64,000 bases of DNA, from contig OZ005608.1 in NCBI GenBank assembly GCA_963930655.1, positions 19,617,271 to 19,681,270 of the forward strand. Reading direction: 5' to 3'. Source of the DNA: Myrica gale (taxonomy: Eukaryota > Streptophyta > Magnoliopsida > Fagales > Myricaceae). Position 1 is the first letter of the stretch. Each line of letters starts with the position of its first letter. Shown here in pieces: positions 31,853 to 43,196 of the stretch. The translations under genes and the position numbers were made by a program. The notes beneath the pieces are model-generated. The model did not search any database, had not been told where the DNA came from, and saw only the letters and a list, made by a program, of their open reading frames with translations.

Positions 31853-33908
31853 TTACCGGCAAAGTGGATGAGAAATAAACAAGTGAGGAATTAGGTAAGT
31901 TTGACAAGCCACATACGCATCGTGTACAACCATAAGATGGCCGTGGTGAACAAGGATTTCATGTAAGATGGGCATGAACTCAGGCCAATATCCAGTAAGC
32001 TCTTCCTCAACCTCTTCTGCACTCAATTTGCTACGTCCTGCCTATATCACCCAAAAAGAAAAAAAAAACTTTGAAATTAGATCTTGAATTCTGTAGCAAG
32101 TCTGTTTGTGCAATTATTATATAGAAACTTACATGTTGATTAAATTTATTGTCCTTGAGGTGCATCACGACATTTCTGCTAAACCTCATAAAAGATGTGG
32201 CAGACTGATTATACTGCAAGTGTTTTCTCCGTTTGTTTGGCAAATGCTGTAAGGTCTTATGGTGATTAAGCACCATACGGAATGTACCAACATTGTGCTT
32301 CCATTTATATTTGCGGAGTCTTTTATTTAGCGCCGAAATAAAGGGCTTTTTACTGTTTCCAAAATATAAGAACGTATGAGAAATCACCCTGTAGTATAAC
32401 CTTTGTAAAGTGGATAGAAAAATTGGGTGGTTTTCAATATTGAGCAACCTGGACCAGAGTAAAAGAAGTTAGAACAAGCAATTATATCAAATATAAGCTT
32501 AAGGATTCATTGATGTTTTGAAGATTTTCACGTACTGGCTAGGTTTCGTTACCGATATATAGGTAAGAAACAACTCAACTTCTGTTGGAATGTGCAGTTG
32601 TTTGGTCCCAAAGCAACTCCTAACAATGGCAGCCAAGTCCAGATAATCCAAATAATCATCTAGGTTATTAGTCTTTGAGACACCACTTACAATTCCTGTG
32701 ATCTTCGCCCGACCATTCACAATCACAATATTTAGCACACTTAAATTGCCGTGACATATGTTTTTCACACGATGGAGATAACCAATGCCCCTTAAAACAT
32801 CCCTACCAAAACCAAGGAAGAAAAAATGTTAAAAATCCTAAGAACGGCATTGATGGAGACAAAAAAAAAATCAAATATTAATTACCTTAGGATTTGAAGA
32901 AACTCTGGATTCAGATATTTGCCTTGATGGTCAAAAAGAGCATTCTCTTGCAACCATTGCTCGAAGTTCTGCTCATAGAACTCCATTACATAGCAAACTT
33001 GGTCACAGTTTAGATTGAAACAGTAATAGGTCTTCAATACGAACTCATTAGAGCATGCAACTGCTAAATTGTACGATATTCTGCTAAACGAATCAGACCT
33101 TCCTGCAACATTGTATATGACATCGCCTATGTTCTGCACATTGACTTGATACACCCATTACAGATGTGTTTTGCCACACCGTGTTTCGGCTTCTGAGTAA
33201 GAAAACCATCACTTGCTTCCTTTATAGCATGACAATGACAAAAAGAATGGTGTGGCGCCCCACATCTCCTGATGCCAGAACTCTTAACCTATAATGTGAA
33301 CGCTGGGGTAAATACCTAAAAACCAAAATAGCATATGGTTCTACTGTCATGGACAAGCTGCCCTGATTGATATTACTACTATGGGGAGAGACTAAGCTCT
33401 GTTACGAGTCATAATGTTTAAAGAAAGTGAGCTTCCAATATCAACTACAATAGTCGAGAAATATCAAGGTGACAAGTGACAGTAACAGTCAATGTCAAGA
33501 TGAACCGAGAGATGACAGCCAACTTGAAAATGAAAGTGAAATCTGACTATCAAATTGCTCAAGTACACTGAAAGATTTGCATACTCACAAATTTATGAAA
33601 TAGTTCACTGCTTAAATCAAGCACTGTATCCAGCTGCGGCTGAAGAAAACGCACCAGAAGAAGCATGAAAGCAACCATGACCGCCAAACAATCAATTATC
33701 TCTTCTAGGGCCTAGTTGGTAACCACAAAAAAATCATTTCATCACAAAATTGCACACCTGGCAACAACACATTCACATGCACATATACATAATATGTCAG
33801 AAGATAAAGATAGAGGGACAGCACATCACTATCAGTGTTGACAGAGATGAAAGCGCTGATCACTGTCAGTGACACTAAAATGTTTATTGCCTCCTGACTT
33901 CCCTCCAT
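31853..33908 (-). pseudogene. Pseudokinase-KEN nuclease, gene 2 (probably decayed)
   Basis: A paralogue of gene 1 in the same order. Exon 1 starts at ATG 33908 (MEGSQEAINILVSLTVISAF). A hydrophobic exon follows (about 33583-33712), then a kinase N-part (about 32886-33215), 32536-32802 (CHGNLSVLNIVIVNGRAKIT, HGN in place of HRD), 32133-32448 and a last exon ending at stop 31853. The KEN signature is kept (FMRFSRNVVMH), with about 15 extra residues before it compared with gene 1 (the HKTLQHLPNKRRKHLQY region). The donor after exon 1, gtaagt in gene 1, reads gatagt here, and the N-part exon carries extra bases that shift its frame before MYQVNVQ. The 5' half is therefore probably broken, while the catalytic region is still open. 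The 3' flank also matches that of gene 1 (cggtttcacttgagaaccct), so the duplication included it. Confidence 0.6.
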
Positions 33909-34078
33909 TGTCTTAGTGCTTCCCAGGTACAAGGAAATCCTCTCAGCTCCAAGACAATTGCTGCAGCAAAAGCCCAAAAATCAACAAATGGCTCTACTCT
34001 CTTTTGTTGTGTCGAGAAGAGTAGTCTGAGCTTGGTTCTATGTGTTAGTGGCTACTGGAAAGATCACACCTTAAGTCT

Positions 34079-35660
34079 GTGTTTTTAGAGGAGGACCTCA
34101 AACAGCTGCCAGAAGTATTGGTCACAGTTTTTTTTGTTTTTTTGATAAATAGTATTTGTCACAGTGTTACAATTGTCATTACAGATATCTCTACAGGAAT
34201 AGGATTTTCTGAACAGATTGTTGCTCTAGAGACTAGAACAGCTGATATAAGTATTGGCCAAAATAGCATCATAGGTTTTTCAGCAAAGCTCAGAGGAAAT
34301 GATGTTTTTCACGGGGGACTTTCTAGAATCTCCCCCAATAACTGCAGGTATAGAATATTTGTTAACCGTTAGAGACAAACATACTGTCTATACAGCAGTT
34401 TTTGAAGTGAGCATGCCTGTAACATTACAACTCACGCTGCTTTTTGTGATGGATTTTCAACTGCAGCCAATGAAACCACAGATGTAAGTAGGCTGTGCTC
34501 GCAATTTTTTCTAATCACAATAGATATGGATAAAGGGATCAGGCATAGTTGGTTTTCTTATTCTTTGCGGCAATATATTTTTTCTTTTTGGGTGGCAAGG
34601 GCTCAATTCAAAAACACTACTATGAAACATGGCTAGCATAAGTATGTTTAGGTGTCGATTCAGTCTGCAGAGCTCTCCCTCCCATCATTAAATCATTAGG
34701 TTGCAGCTTCTCCCACTTTGATCAACGTCTCGCATTCCTGTCTCCCAGCCTCTTAGCCTAAATCATTCTTTGTCTATTGCATGGAGCAGTTTTGCACACT
34801 TTTGAAATTCTCTCTTTTAAGAACCCTGCCAGCTTTTTTCATCTATTCAAGGATGGTTTATGATAGATGTCTTCAATTCACCTTTGTCTTTGTTTATGTA
34901 ATTCAACAAGTAGTCTGAGATTGGTTCTGTGTTGGAGGATCTACAGAGACTTAGATAGAATTGGATCTAGCAGATGGCTTTGCATAGGTTCTAAGGATGG
35001 TTTATACTGCCATTGGAGTACTATTATTTGGTTTAAGATGTTATCATGCTCACCACTTGGGCCTACTTATTGAACCATGCACATATTTATGAATGGTTCT
35101 TTTTCCTTCTAACTTTGTTTCGAGGTAATCAAAGAAATGGCATGTGACATACCTGTTTAGTTGTATGTTGCAAGTATCAAGCAGTTATTAAACACAGATG
35201 ATATAACTATGACTACTAAGTGGGCTTTTCTTATGAATTGTTAATGACCCCTGAAAACCAATAATGAATTGGCCGGATTATTTATTCGGATGTTTTAGTT
35301 ATTGAGTAGTTATAGAATATGGATAAAGAAACTCTGCTTGTGTTTTATGATTTGTACATTGTTGTCGTTTCCTACTAATTATTGGACATTACAAGATTAA
35401 TCTTAACATAAATGTTGCTTATTACTGTTATGGATTATTCAAGTAAGCGCTCTGGTGATGTATTTCTTGATTCATGTGAGTGCTCCGTGGAAGCATGATA
35501 CCTTACCTGACACAGCTACTCAACGAAGCCAACTGGGAACAAAGTCCTTCGAGCAGCCAATTAAGTCCATAATCACCCCCCTACATGTACGAAAAAATAG
35601 CATGAAGTAATTAATTAGACATAAGGATTATCGTCATCATCAATTAATTTTCTCATAATC
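34079..35660. other. Spacer between KEN gene 2 and the gene 3 remnant
   Basis: About 34900-34930 repeats the KEN-gene upstream motif (aagtagtctgagattggttct), so a promoter relic without a gene is present. The plus-strand open frame at 34079-34372 has no recognisable domain. Otherwise nothing is identified. Confidence 0.4.
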
Positions 35661-35816
35661 ATCTTAGATTTCTGCAATGTAAAAGCAACGATAACTATTT
35701 ACTTTTATGAAGAAACAAAAGGAAAGCTTTGGGTTCTGTATTCCAAGGTCATAAATCAAACAGCACCCATTAATTTTTTGAAATGGACTGAGAAAGATCA
35801 GCTTACTCGCATTAAT

Positions 35817-36188
35817 TTTGTGAAATGATTCACGGTTGAAACTAACAAAAGTACCCATCAGTGATTGGAGAACAAGAACCAGCAGAAGCATCATTTCAAG
35901 CGCGACCGCACACCAAACAAGTATCTCGTTTAGGATCTACATTTGATCACCTCAGAATCCTTAGTTCACTACAAGAGTTCATGCGCGCGCACAAACAAAC
36001 AGGTACACATTCATATTATATGTGTATATAGAAAGAGTGAGAGTCAGAGGGAGAGACTTAGAAAAAAAAAGAGAGAGACAGAGGGAGAGAGAGAGAGAGA
36101 GCACATCGCTACGGGAGTAGACATGTACGAAAGCACAGATCACGGCGAGAGACACCAGAACATTCACTGCCTGCCCGACTGTTGCCAT
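35817..36188 (-). pseudogene. Pseudokinase-KEN family, 5' remnant (gene 3)
   Basis: Only the first two exons are seen. Exon 1 from ATG 36188 (MATVGQAVNVLVSLAVICAF then VHVYS) has a hydrophobic helix like genes 1 and 2. Exon 2 at about 35817-35938 (ILNEILVWCAVALEMMLLLV, then LVLQSLMGTFVSFNRESFHK) ends at donor gtaagc. No kinase or KEN exon follows before gene 2 begins 1.9 kb further on. The upstream block at 36290-36400 matches the promoter regions of the other copies. The exon 1 donor reads gtagcg, weaker than gtaagt. This is a truncated family member, or its exons once served as an extra 5' end for gene 2. Confidence 0.6.
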
Positions 36189-36479
36189 TTTCACAGCCCT
36201 TTTAAGCTCTGAGATCTCAGCTCCGAGAAAATTTCTGCAGTTGGAACCACAAAACGTAAAGAAATATTACAGTACTCTTGTTTCATTTGCTCCAAGACAA
36301 GGGAGAAGTCTCGAGAGAAGTAGTAGTCTCAGCTTGGTTCTCTTTGTGGTCCTTGTTTATGAATCTGGGTGCTTGACCTGCTAGAGCTATCCAACGTAAT
36401 CTACTGGACTCCTCCGCCGAAAATGGGGTCCATACTGGCCTACCTAACGCGGAGAACATGGTACTCTGAGTGATCATAT

Positions 36480-37619
36480 ATCGTAAAGGGCAACACCATC
36501 AATGACTCGACTTGCCACCATGTACGGTTGCAACAAAAGATATTGTAGCACCTAAGAGGCTATGATGAGAGCTATAAAGAGCCGAGGAGCCGAGGGAAAA
36601 GCGAGTGCCTCAGCCGATGACTGATGATGTTGGCGTTGTTGAGCTTCTCTCTTTTATTAACATAGTATTTGGATTAAAATTTTATGTTGGTATTAAAAAA
36701 AATTATTAAAATTGAAAGAAAGTGATAAAAATAAAAGTAAAATTTTAAAATATGTTTGATAAAAATAAAACAAACGCTACGTTAAAAGAAGTTTCATACC
36801 ACAGTTACCACTGCGATACGCCATGCAGCTTACCAGTAACAGTCATGCAACTGTTGGAACTGTAAAATGTTGCTTCCTAGAAACCACAAGTCCCCCGGCT
36901 TTCTTTTTCTTTTCTTTTTTTCTCTTTTTCTTTTTTTGTTTCTGGTAAAAAGCAAGTCCAACTTCACAAAACCAGGATGCCAATGTTCTTGAGTCAATAA
37001 CTATCACACGAAAAAAAAAACAATAACTATCACACGAACAATGTTAGGATTAGAATTAGAAGAACAGTTCTTCAGTGGAAGAGACTCGAGAAAAGAAAAA
37101 AAGTGATCTTTACGAGACCTACAATATTTAGTCTTATTAATTCCAACTTAGCCTTCTATCAATGTGTTGAATCCTTTGTTATCTGTTGGGGCAGTTTTTG
37201 GGTCGAAACTCAGTGAATTAATCTGAAATCAGGTGATATTGGGTTGTAAAAAAATTATTAAAATTTTTTGAAAATTTGATAGTAATGTAAATATTTAGGT
37301 AGATTGGAGTTTTATTAGGACTTGTAAAAAAGTTGGTGAATTTGTTTTTAAAGATATTTGATTGTAAAATAATTTAATTGAAGTTAGTAAAAAACTGTAG
37401 AGAGATAATTTGAATAATTTTTTAATAATAAAATATTAAATTTTGGTGAAAAAGTATAGAAAAAAGATTTTATAGAAATTTTTTAAAAAATATTAAAATT
37501 TATGTGGAAAGATGTTAAAATCTGTATGAAAAAGTATTAACTAAATTTGAAAAATAAAAACTCGTGACCCATTAATACATTTGTAACTAACCCACCGAAA
37601 AAATCACAATTCTATCGAC
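36480..37619. other. AT-rich intergenic, nothing recognised
   Basis: Contains a T/C-rich tract at about 36900-36945 and a small direct repeat, caataactatcacacgaa, twice near 36998 and 37021. No gene. Confidence 0.4.
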
Positions 37620-37977
37620 TAGGGCTGAACCGAACCGGATTGCAGATCGGACCGAAAAACTGGACCGGATTTGCGGTCCGGTCCGGTTTATACTTTTCTG
37701 ATATGCGGTCCAGACAGGACCGGACCAAATTTAATAAACTTTTTTTAAAAAAATTAATATATTAAAAAACAAGCTCTGCACTGCGCAGAGTGCTCTGTGC
37801 AGTGCTTTTTAAAAAAAAAATTAATTAAATCCGTCTGGACCACTTAAAGTGGTCCAGACCGGACCGTATTTCAAAAGACCGGACAGGACCGGACCACTTA
37901 TAAGTGGTTCGGTCCGGTCCTTTAATATAAGAAAACCGAAAATGCGGTCAGGACTGCATTTCCGGTTTTTAGCCCTA
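37620..37977. mobile_element. hAT-type MITE
   Basis: The ends are tagggctgaaccgaaccgg and ccggtttttagcccta, inverted and typical of hAT non-autonomous elements. Flanks ctatcgac (37612-37619) and ctgtcggc (37978-37985) form an 8-bp target duplication with two mismatches. Many short ggaccgga/tccggtcc motifs occur in both orientations inside. Confidence 0.75.
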
Positions 37978-38144
37978 CTGTCGGCTAGTAATATGAAATA
38001 AACTTTGACCAACCTAAAAGGCAACCTAGGACAAGGAACTACCGAAAAAGTAGTAAGATTATTGGGGTTTCGAATCTTTTTGCGGATAGATGAAGATAAG
38101 TGCATGTTCGTTTTGAGAAAATTTTAAGAATTATAGTGGGAGGG

Positions 38145-39770
38145 GTCTGGTTATTATACAAAGCACAATTACATGAAACTATGTAAAGCTCCCATTAAGC
38201 GTAAGCAAAAATCTCATTTGCTCTCTCTCTCGAATATTCTCCCTTCTTCGTGTGAACCCTCTCCACCCTCACTGTAACTGGCGGCGGGAGGAGCTCCTTC
38301 TCCTCCCGCCGCCCCATCCCTCCCACTCCTCCCGCCGCCCCATCCCTCCCTCTCCTCCCTCCTTTCTGGTCGAATAGCGTTATCTCCTTCCTTTTTATCC
38401 TCTTTTTTGGGTCTTCCTCAGTGCCGATTTTTAACTACAGATCCCGATGCTATAGGCGGCGGTTGGTGGCCACGCACAGAGGGGTTGGTCTCTGCTGCTC
38501 CAGGCAAACGGTTCTGGCTTCTTTCTGGCTCCGTCGACCGGCGCGTGCTCACGCGCGTGCACATGAGAGACACACGTCGTCCCTTTTGTGGACATGCTTG
38601 GGCGCTTTTGGTGTTTCTCTCGGGACTCCGGCTCCTAGATCTGTTCCGACCGGCCAGTGGCCTTGTTTCAGTGTCCTTTGCTGTGATTTTCTTGTGTTTG
38701 TAAAGTTTGTTTCTGCATGTTGTAGTGGGAGGGTGCATCTAGAGACTACCGTGCCGGTGGTGGTGTCATGGTGGTGGTTCACCCGCTCCTTTGCCATTTT
38801 TTGTCATGGACCTTGTTGTCCATTTGTGCTGGTGTGGCTTGTTTTGCAGGCTTGTAGGATTCTGGTTAGGAGACCGTCTTTTTCGGCGGTGTTATTCTCG
38901 GGTCTTTGGACCCGTTTAAAATCTACGAGCCTCTTGGTCCGTCTTGTTAAGGCCTTTACGGCCATATGGAATCTGGTCTTTATGACCATTCGATGTATTG
39001 CCCTTCGGGCTTTAGTCGATGTTGTTATGGGTTTGTTGCTCTTGTTCTTTGTATCCGGTCTTGTAAGACTGGCTGTATTCAACACTATTGTATTTCTTAC
39101 TGTGAAATGAATTTCACGTTTGCTTAGAAAAAAAATGTAAAGCACCCATTAAGATAAAAAGAAAATGATCTGATGGCTGAGAATGACGCCACGTCATTTA
39201 GTGAGAGTCGACCCGTTTTGAAGCGATTCGAACCCGTTTTAAACCAGTTATTCTTCTTTGGGCGGAACCGTTTCCCTTATTTTTCCTCCCCTCCGGTATT
39301 TGAGAAATTGACACCAAGATGTACACGTGTTGAAGTCTCGCATCACTCAATGATCTCTTGATGACTAGTACTCCAGTTGTCTGGGCTCTTTCACAGACAC
39401 TCAGACCCGGCTCATAGATATAATTGGGGTCCGGTTATTATACAAAGCACAATTGCATGAAGCAATGTAAAGCTCCCACTGAAATGGAAAGAAAATGATC
39501 TGATGATTGAGAATGACGCCACGTCATTTAGTGAGAACTGACTCAATTGAACCCGTTTTAAAGCGACCCAGACTCATTTAAAATAAGTTCCTTGTGCAAT
39601 TGTGCCAAACCGTTTTCCTTATTTTTCCTCCCTCTAGTATTCAAGAAATTGACACCAAGATCTACGAGTGTTGAAGTCCCGCATAACTCAATGATCATCA
39701 ATAGTTCTTGATCACTAGTACTCTAGTGATCTGGGCTCCTCCACAGACACATCAGGCCCGGCTCACCGTG
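38145..39770. repeat. Tandem duplication of about 340 bp, one unit split by a retroposon
   Basis: Unit 1 comprises 38145-38199 plus 39135-39415 and unit 2 is 39425-39770. They share tccggttattatacaaagca, gaaaatgatctgatg, gacgccacgtcatttagtga and aattgacaccaagat. Only unit 1 carries the insertion at 38200-39134. The repeated unit has no recognised gene. Confidence 0.85.
38200..39134 (+). mobile_element. Non-autonomous LINE-like retroposon, copy 2
   Basis: A CT-rich 5' part with a GC-rich inverted repeat (ggcgggaggagctcc against ctcctcccgccgcc) leads to a 3' end tttgcttagaaaaaaa. A 19-bp target duplication flanks it: atgtaaagctcccattaag at 38181-38199 and atgtaaagcacccattaag at 39135-39153. 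The undisturbed target is present in the neighbouring tandem unit at about 39472. The 3' part matches copy 1 at 16111-17033. The 229-codon open frame inside is not conserved in copy 1 and is not called as a gene. Confidence 0.8.
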
Positions 39771-39930
39771 ACAAGTGTCGTCTCCAATTCAACGTGGCTT
39801 CATACACATGATCTTTCATAATGAACCTTTCCATATACATAGTAGCTACCATCTTCGCATAAAATGATCTGCGGAAATTGAAGAACAGAGACACACGTAC
39901 GTGTGATATATTCCTGGAGAAAGAGAAACC

Positions 39931-40242
39931 ATGTCGGTGTACTCGCAGGTGGATCCTCATGACAAGATGAGAGCCAGAGACGTGAACAAGGTGGCACGGG
40001 GAGAGCAAGCTCCTAGACCTGCTCATGAATACGTGGGCACCGTCTCTCCGCCCCCTCCACCATCTGTTGTCGACTCCAGCAACAATCAAACCGAGAGAGA
40101 AAACGAAGACAACAAAGAAGAAGACGACGAGGTAGTTTCCTTATTCTTTCATTCTCTTCCCACGTACGTAGGTTGGAATTCCACGTTACTTTAATCGGCT
40201 TAAGTTGATGATAATTAACATCTGGCATATATATAGGTGTGA
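39931..40242 (+). CDS. Small acidic-tailed plant protein of unknown function
   Basis: Exon 1 is 39931-40131 (67 codons) from ATG: SVYSQVDPHDKMRARDVNKV, ARGEQAPRPAHEYVGTVSPP, then a Pro run, an Asn/Glu stretch and an acidic end KEEDDE. A donor gtagtt follows and an acceptor atatatag at 40236. The next codons are Val and stop, giving 68 residues; without splicing the frame would be 87 codons. The DPxDKxRARDVNKVARGEQAPRP core looks like that of small uncharacterised plant proteins I have a vague memory of. I cannot name a function. It has no signal peptide or membrane segment, so it is probably soluble. It lies just downstream of a tandem duplication and about 400 bp upstream of a hAT element. 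Confidence 0.6.
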
Positions 40243-40620
40243 GGCTTTGACTGCCAAGTGGAGATTAAGGATCCACGCACATTCACACCAAAACATATTG
40301 TTGGGGTCCACATCCATATAAGGTAAACTTGAAAGAAGTAGACTTGGAAATGAAGTTTATTTCCTCACTCCAAGTTTAGAGTTTTCTCTTATGACTTTTC
40401 TTTGTATTTTTTACTATAAATATAGGCTTATGTTATAGAAGAAGACGCACGTGAGCATTAAAAGAGAGAGCGTGGTATGGCTATTGTATTGAGCAGGTAG
40501 AGTGATTTTCTTAAGCGTTCTTAATAAAATTGTTCTGGGATGGACGTAGGCCAGATTGGAGCCGAGTCAAACACTCCATTGCTACGTACGGTACCTCGAG
40601 TACCACAAGTTAGGACTTAG
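40243..40620. other. 3' flank of the small gene, nothing else recognised
   Basis: Probably includes the 3' UTR of the small plant gene. No other coding signal. Confidence 0.35.
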
Positions 40621-40628
40621 GACCTCTC

Positions 40629-41790
40629 CAATGGCGGAACTAGGATTAAAATCAATGGGTGTCGAACTTTAAAGGCAAAATGACAAAAAAAAATTTCCTT
40701 CGTAATGCAAAACATTGTCTTAGAGTTACAATGTCGAAAATTAAGGACTAAAAGCATTAAAAATATTGAAATACATGTACCGTAATATGTTCTGCGACTG
40801 AGAGGTGACAATTAGATTCTACGAATTTGCATCTTATGAAAATGTTGCAAAATAATTTTGTTCTCAATAGTTTTAAAACTTCTTGCTCGATGTACACTAA
40901 CATGCAATCATTCATCCAGTTATCTCTCATCCTATTACGCAAATCACTCTTGATGATCTAATTCAAGTTAATTCCCTACTTAATTCTAAAACTTTAGAAC
41001 AAATTAAAGATGATTCTGATGGTTGAGGTCTTGATGCCACTAAGGGTTGTCTTTCTTACATTTTTTGGTTACTACCACAACTGGGGCCTGTCTTTTTTTT
41101 CTTCTTCTTTTTTTGACAAAAGGTTACTGGGGATGCATTTGTAATTTAGTATGGATTTAGAATTGAAAGATATTCACATTCTCCAAAGTAACTTCCACAC
41201 ACAAAGCAACAATTGATGACAAATCATGCTCTGAATAATAAAAATAAAATTTTCAGGATAAGCAAGATTTAGTAAAAGAGTTCCTTAGATAAACATATCT
41301 CAAAAGTGGTCAGAACATTGGTTTGACCGATACAAGGATCCTAAACAAACACAACATTTTTCGAGATCTCTAATAAAAATGAAGAAACAAATCAACATAT
41401 GGAGAAAGAAATGAAGCGATCTTGATTGTGAAAAATTAGGAGCAAAGAGTAAATAATTTTTTACTAACATAAATTTAGCAAGATGGCAGGAAGTTACCCT
41501 TCAGTTGAAGAACTTAAAATCAATGCAAAAGAAAAAAAAACATAATAACTGTATGTTTGTCTTAGTTATTATGTAGCATTAGGAGCAAAATCAATGTGTA
41601 AAAAAAATTTATTTTAGATCCAATATCCATTAATTCTAGTTGGCCTGGACTTAATGGGTATCAGACTTGGATTAATGGGTATCGGAACTAGCCAACTTAG
41701 GAAGAAAAAGAAAAAAACAAGTGTAAAATTTTTTTTGGCAAGTAATAGGCAGCGGACGCACGGGTTCGATACCCCCTGCGTCCGCCACTG
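40629..41790 (-). mobile_element. hAT element (1.16 kb) with transposase C-terminal remnant
   Basis: The ends are caatggcggaac and gtccgccactg, inverted and of the plant hAT type. A perfect 8-bp target duplication gacctctc lies at 40621-40628 and 41791-41798. On the minus strand at about 40770-40945 a remnant reads RMRDNWMNDCMLVYIEQEVL, matching the C-terminal dimerisation region of hAT transposases of the zinc-finger MYM/TTF-type group. The rest of the transposase is missing, so this is an internally deleted, non-autonomous copy. Confidence 0.85.
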
Positions 41791-42232
41791 GACCTCTCCC
41801 TCTCTAGCTATATATTGTCGGATCAGCTTCCATATATATGTTTCCATTGTTTGATTGGCAAGATCATAAACTTTGCATAGCTGGCTAGACTTGGTTGGTA
41901 GCAATTAGAGTAATTATACTTTTTCTCCGACAATGAAGGCTTATTAACATTTTGAGCACGCAATTAATCTCTACGTACGAAAAATGTGATCCCTAAGGGG
42001 TGGAGTTTCTTGCATATGCAATATTTAGGTGCATTCAAGTGAGGGGGACGAGGCACCTGAGTGCTGCAAGTTCCAAGAGTATTATCGGTCGTTGTGTCCT
42101 GTGGAATGGGTGAGGAATCTTCAATTCGTAGTCAAATAGCCTCGCATATCCTCTTCACTCTGATTCTCTTTTAGAATTTATGCTGGCTATATAGGGTTCG
42201 TTTGAGTCGCATAGTCAACCTCATGACTAAGG

Positions 42233-43188
42233 CAGGGGCGTCTCTAAATATAGGCAGCTTAGGCGGTTGTCTAAGGCTCCCAAAATTAGGAAGGTCTCCC
42301 AACTTCCTATTTATTTAATATTTAAAAGGTTATAGGCCCTCAATTTAAATATTTTAACTTAACAAAAGAAAAAAATAAGTCTCAAAATATTTTTTGAACT
42401 TTTTGAAATCTTCATTTAATGCAAAGAAAAACATAATTCAAAATTTCAATCGAGATGACCTCCAACTTTAAAATTTAAAAAAGACTATTAGACTTTCAAT
42501 TTTAAAAATGAAAAAAAAAAAGACTATCGGACTTCTAACCTTTAGCATTTTCTTAATTCTTAATTTATCCATACTTTCACTATTCTCTTCACTATTATTT
42601 CCTTATCTTTCTGAAGGTCTATCATTTCTTCTTTATAGCTCACTTCTCTATAGATATCATACTTTCACTATTTTTCCTTATTTTTCTACTGTGGAAGTCA
42701 TATCTTCCTTCTTTCTAGCTAACTTTTAAGTGTTGATTCAATTTCAAAATCTCAATACCGGTCATAGCCCTCTTCTTCCTCACAAGTGTTATTATTCTAA
42801 CCTTGCAACTTTTAAATTAATTTTATACTTTTATTTTATATATGGTGTACTATTGACTAGCTATCACTTTTTTATCTAGAGAAAATTGAGAATTTGAAAT
42901 TAAGTTGAGTATTGTATAGTTTTATTTTAAAATTTTGTGTTGAATGTAGTACAAGTATATGTGAAGTTAAAATTTTTAGAAGAAGACTTGTAAAAGCATT
43001 GTCTTGTACTTGAAATGATCTATTAAAAAATCTTAAATACAAAATTTTGATAAATAATTTTGTATCTCAAAAAGCACGAAGAATAATTTTTAACTATATT
43101 TTATATTTTAATATAATAAGTTTTATTTATTATAAAAGGTCTATTTTATAGTTTCGCCAAAAGGCCCATTTATCTCAGAGACGGCCTG
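42233..43188. mobile_element. Non-autonomous hAT element (0.96 kb)
   Basis: The ends are caggggcgtctctaaa and tctcagagacggcctg, imperfect inverted repeats. A perfect 8-bp target duplication gactaagg lies at 42225-42232 and 43189-43196. AT-rich interior. The plus-strand 73-codon frame at 42508 is low complexity and not called. Confidence 0.85.
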
Positions 43189-43196
43189 GACTAAGG

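Noticed and set aside
34079-34372. 97-codon plus-strand frame between KEN genes
   Set aside because: No domain, no paralogue in the other KEN spacers, and it overlaps the promoter side of gene 2.
35943-36212. 89-codon Arg/Glu-rich plus-strand frame
   Set aside because: It is an antisense reading of the ct/ga microsatellite in intron 1 of the KEN remnant.
38421-39110. 229-codon open frame on the plus strand
   Set aside because: It lies wholly inside the retroposon copy at 38200-39134, has a Cys/Arg/Phe-rich composition from GC-rich DNA, and is not conserved in the sister copy at 16111-17033.
42508-42729. 73-codon Leu/Ser/Phe-rich frame
   Set aside because: Low-complexity translation of T-rich DNA inside a non-autonomous hAT element.
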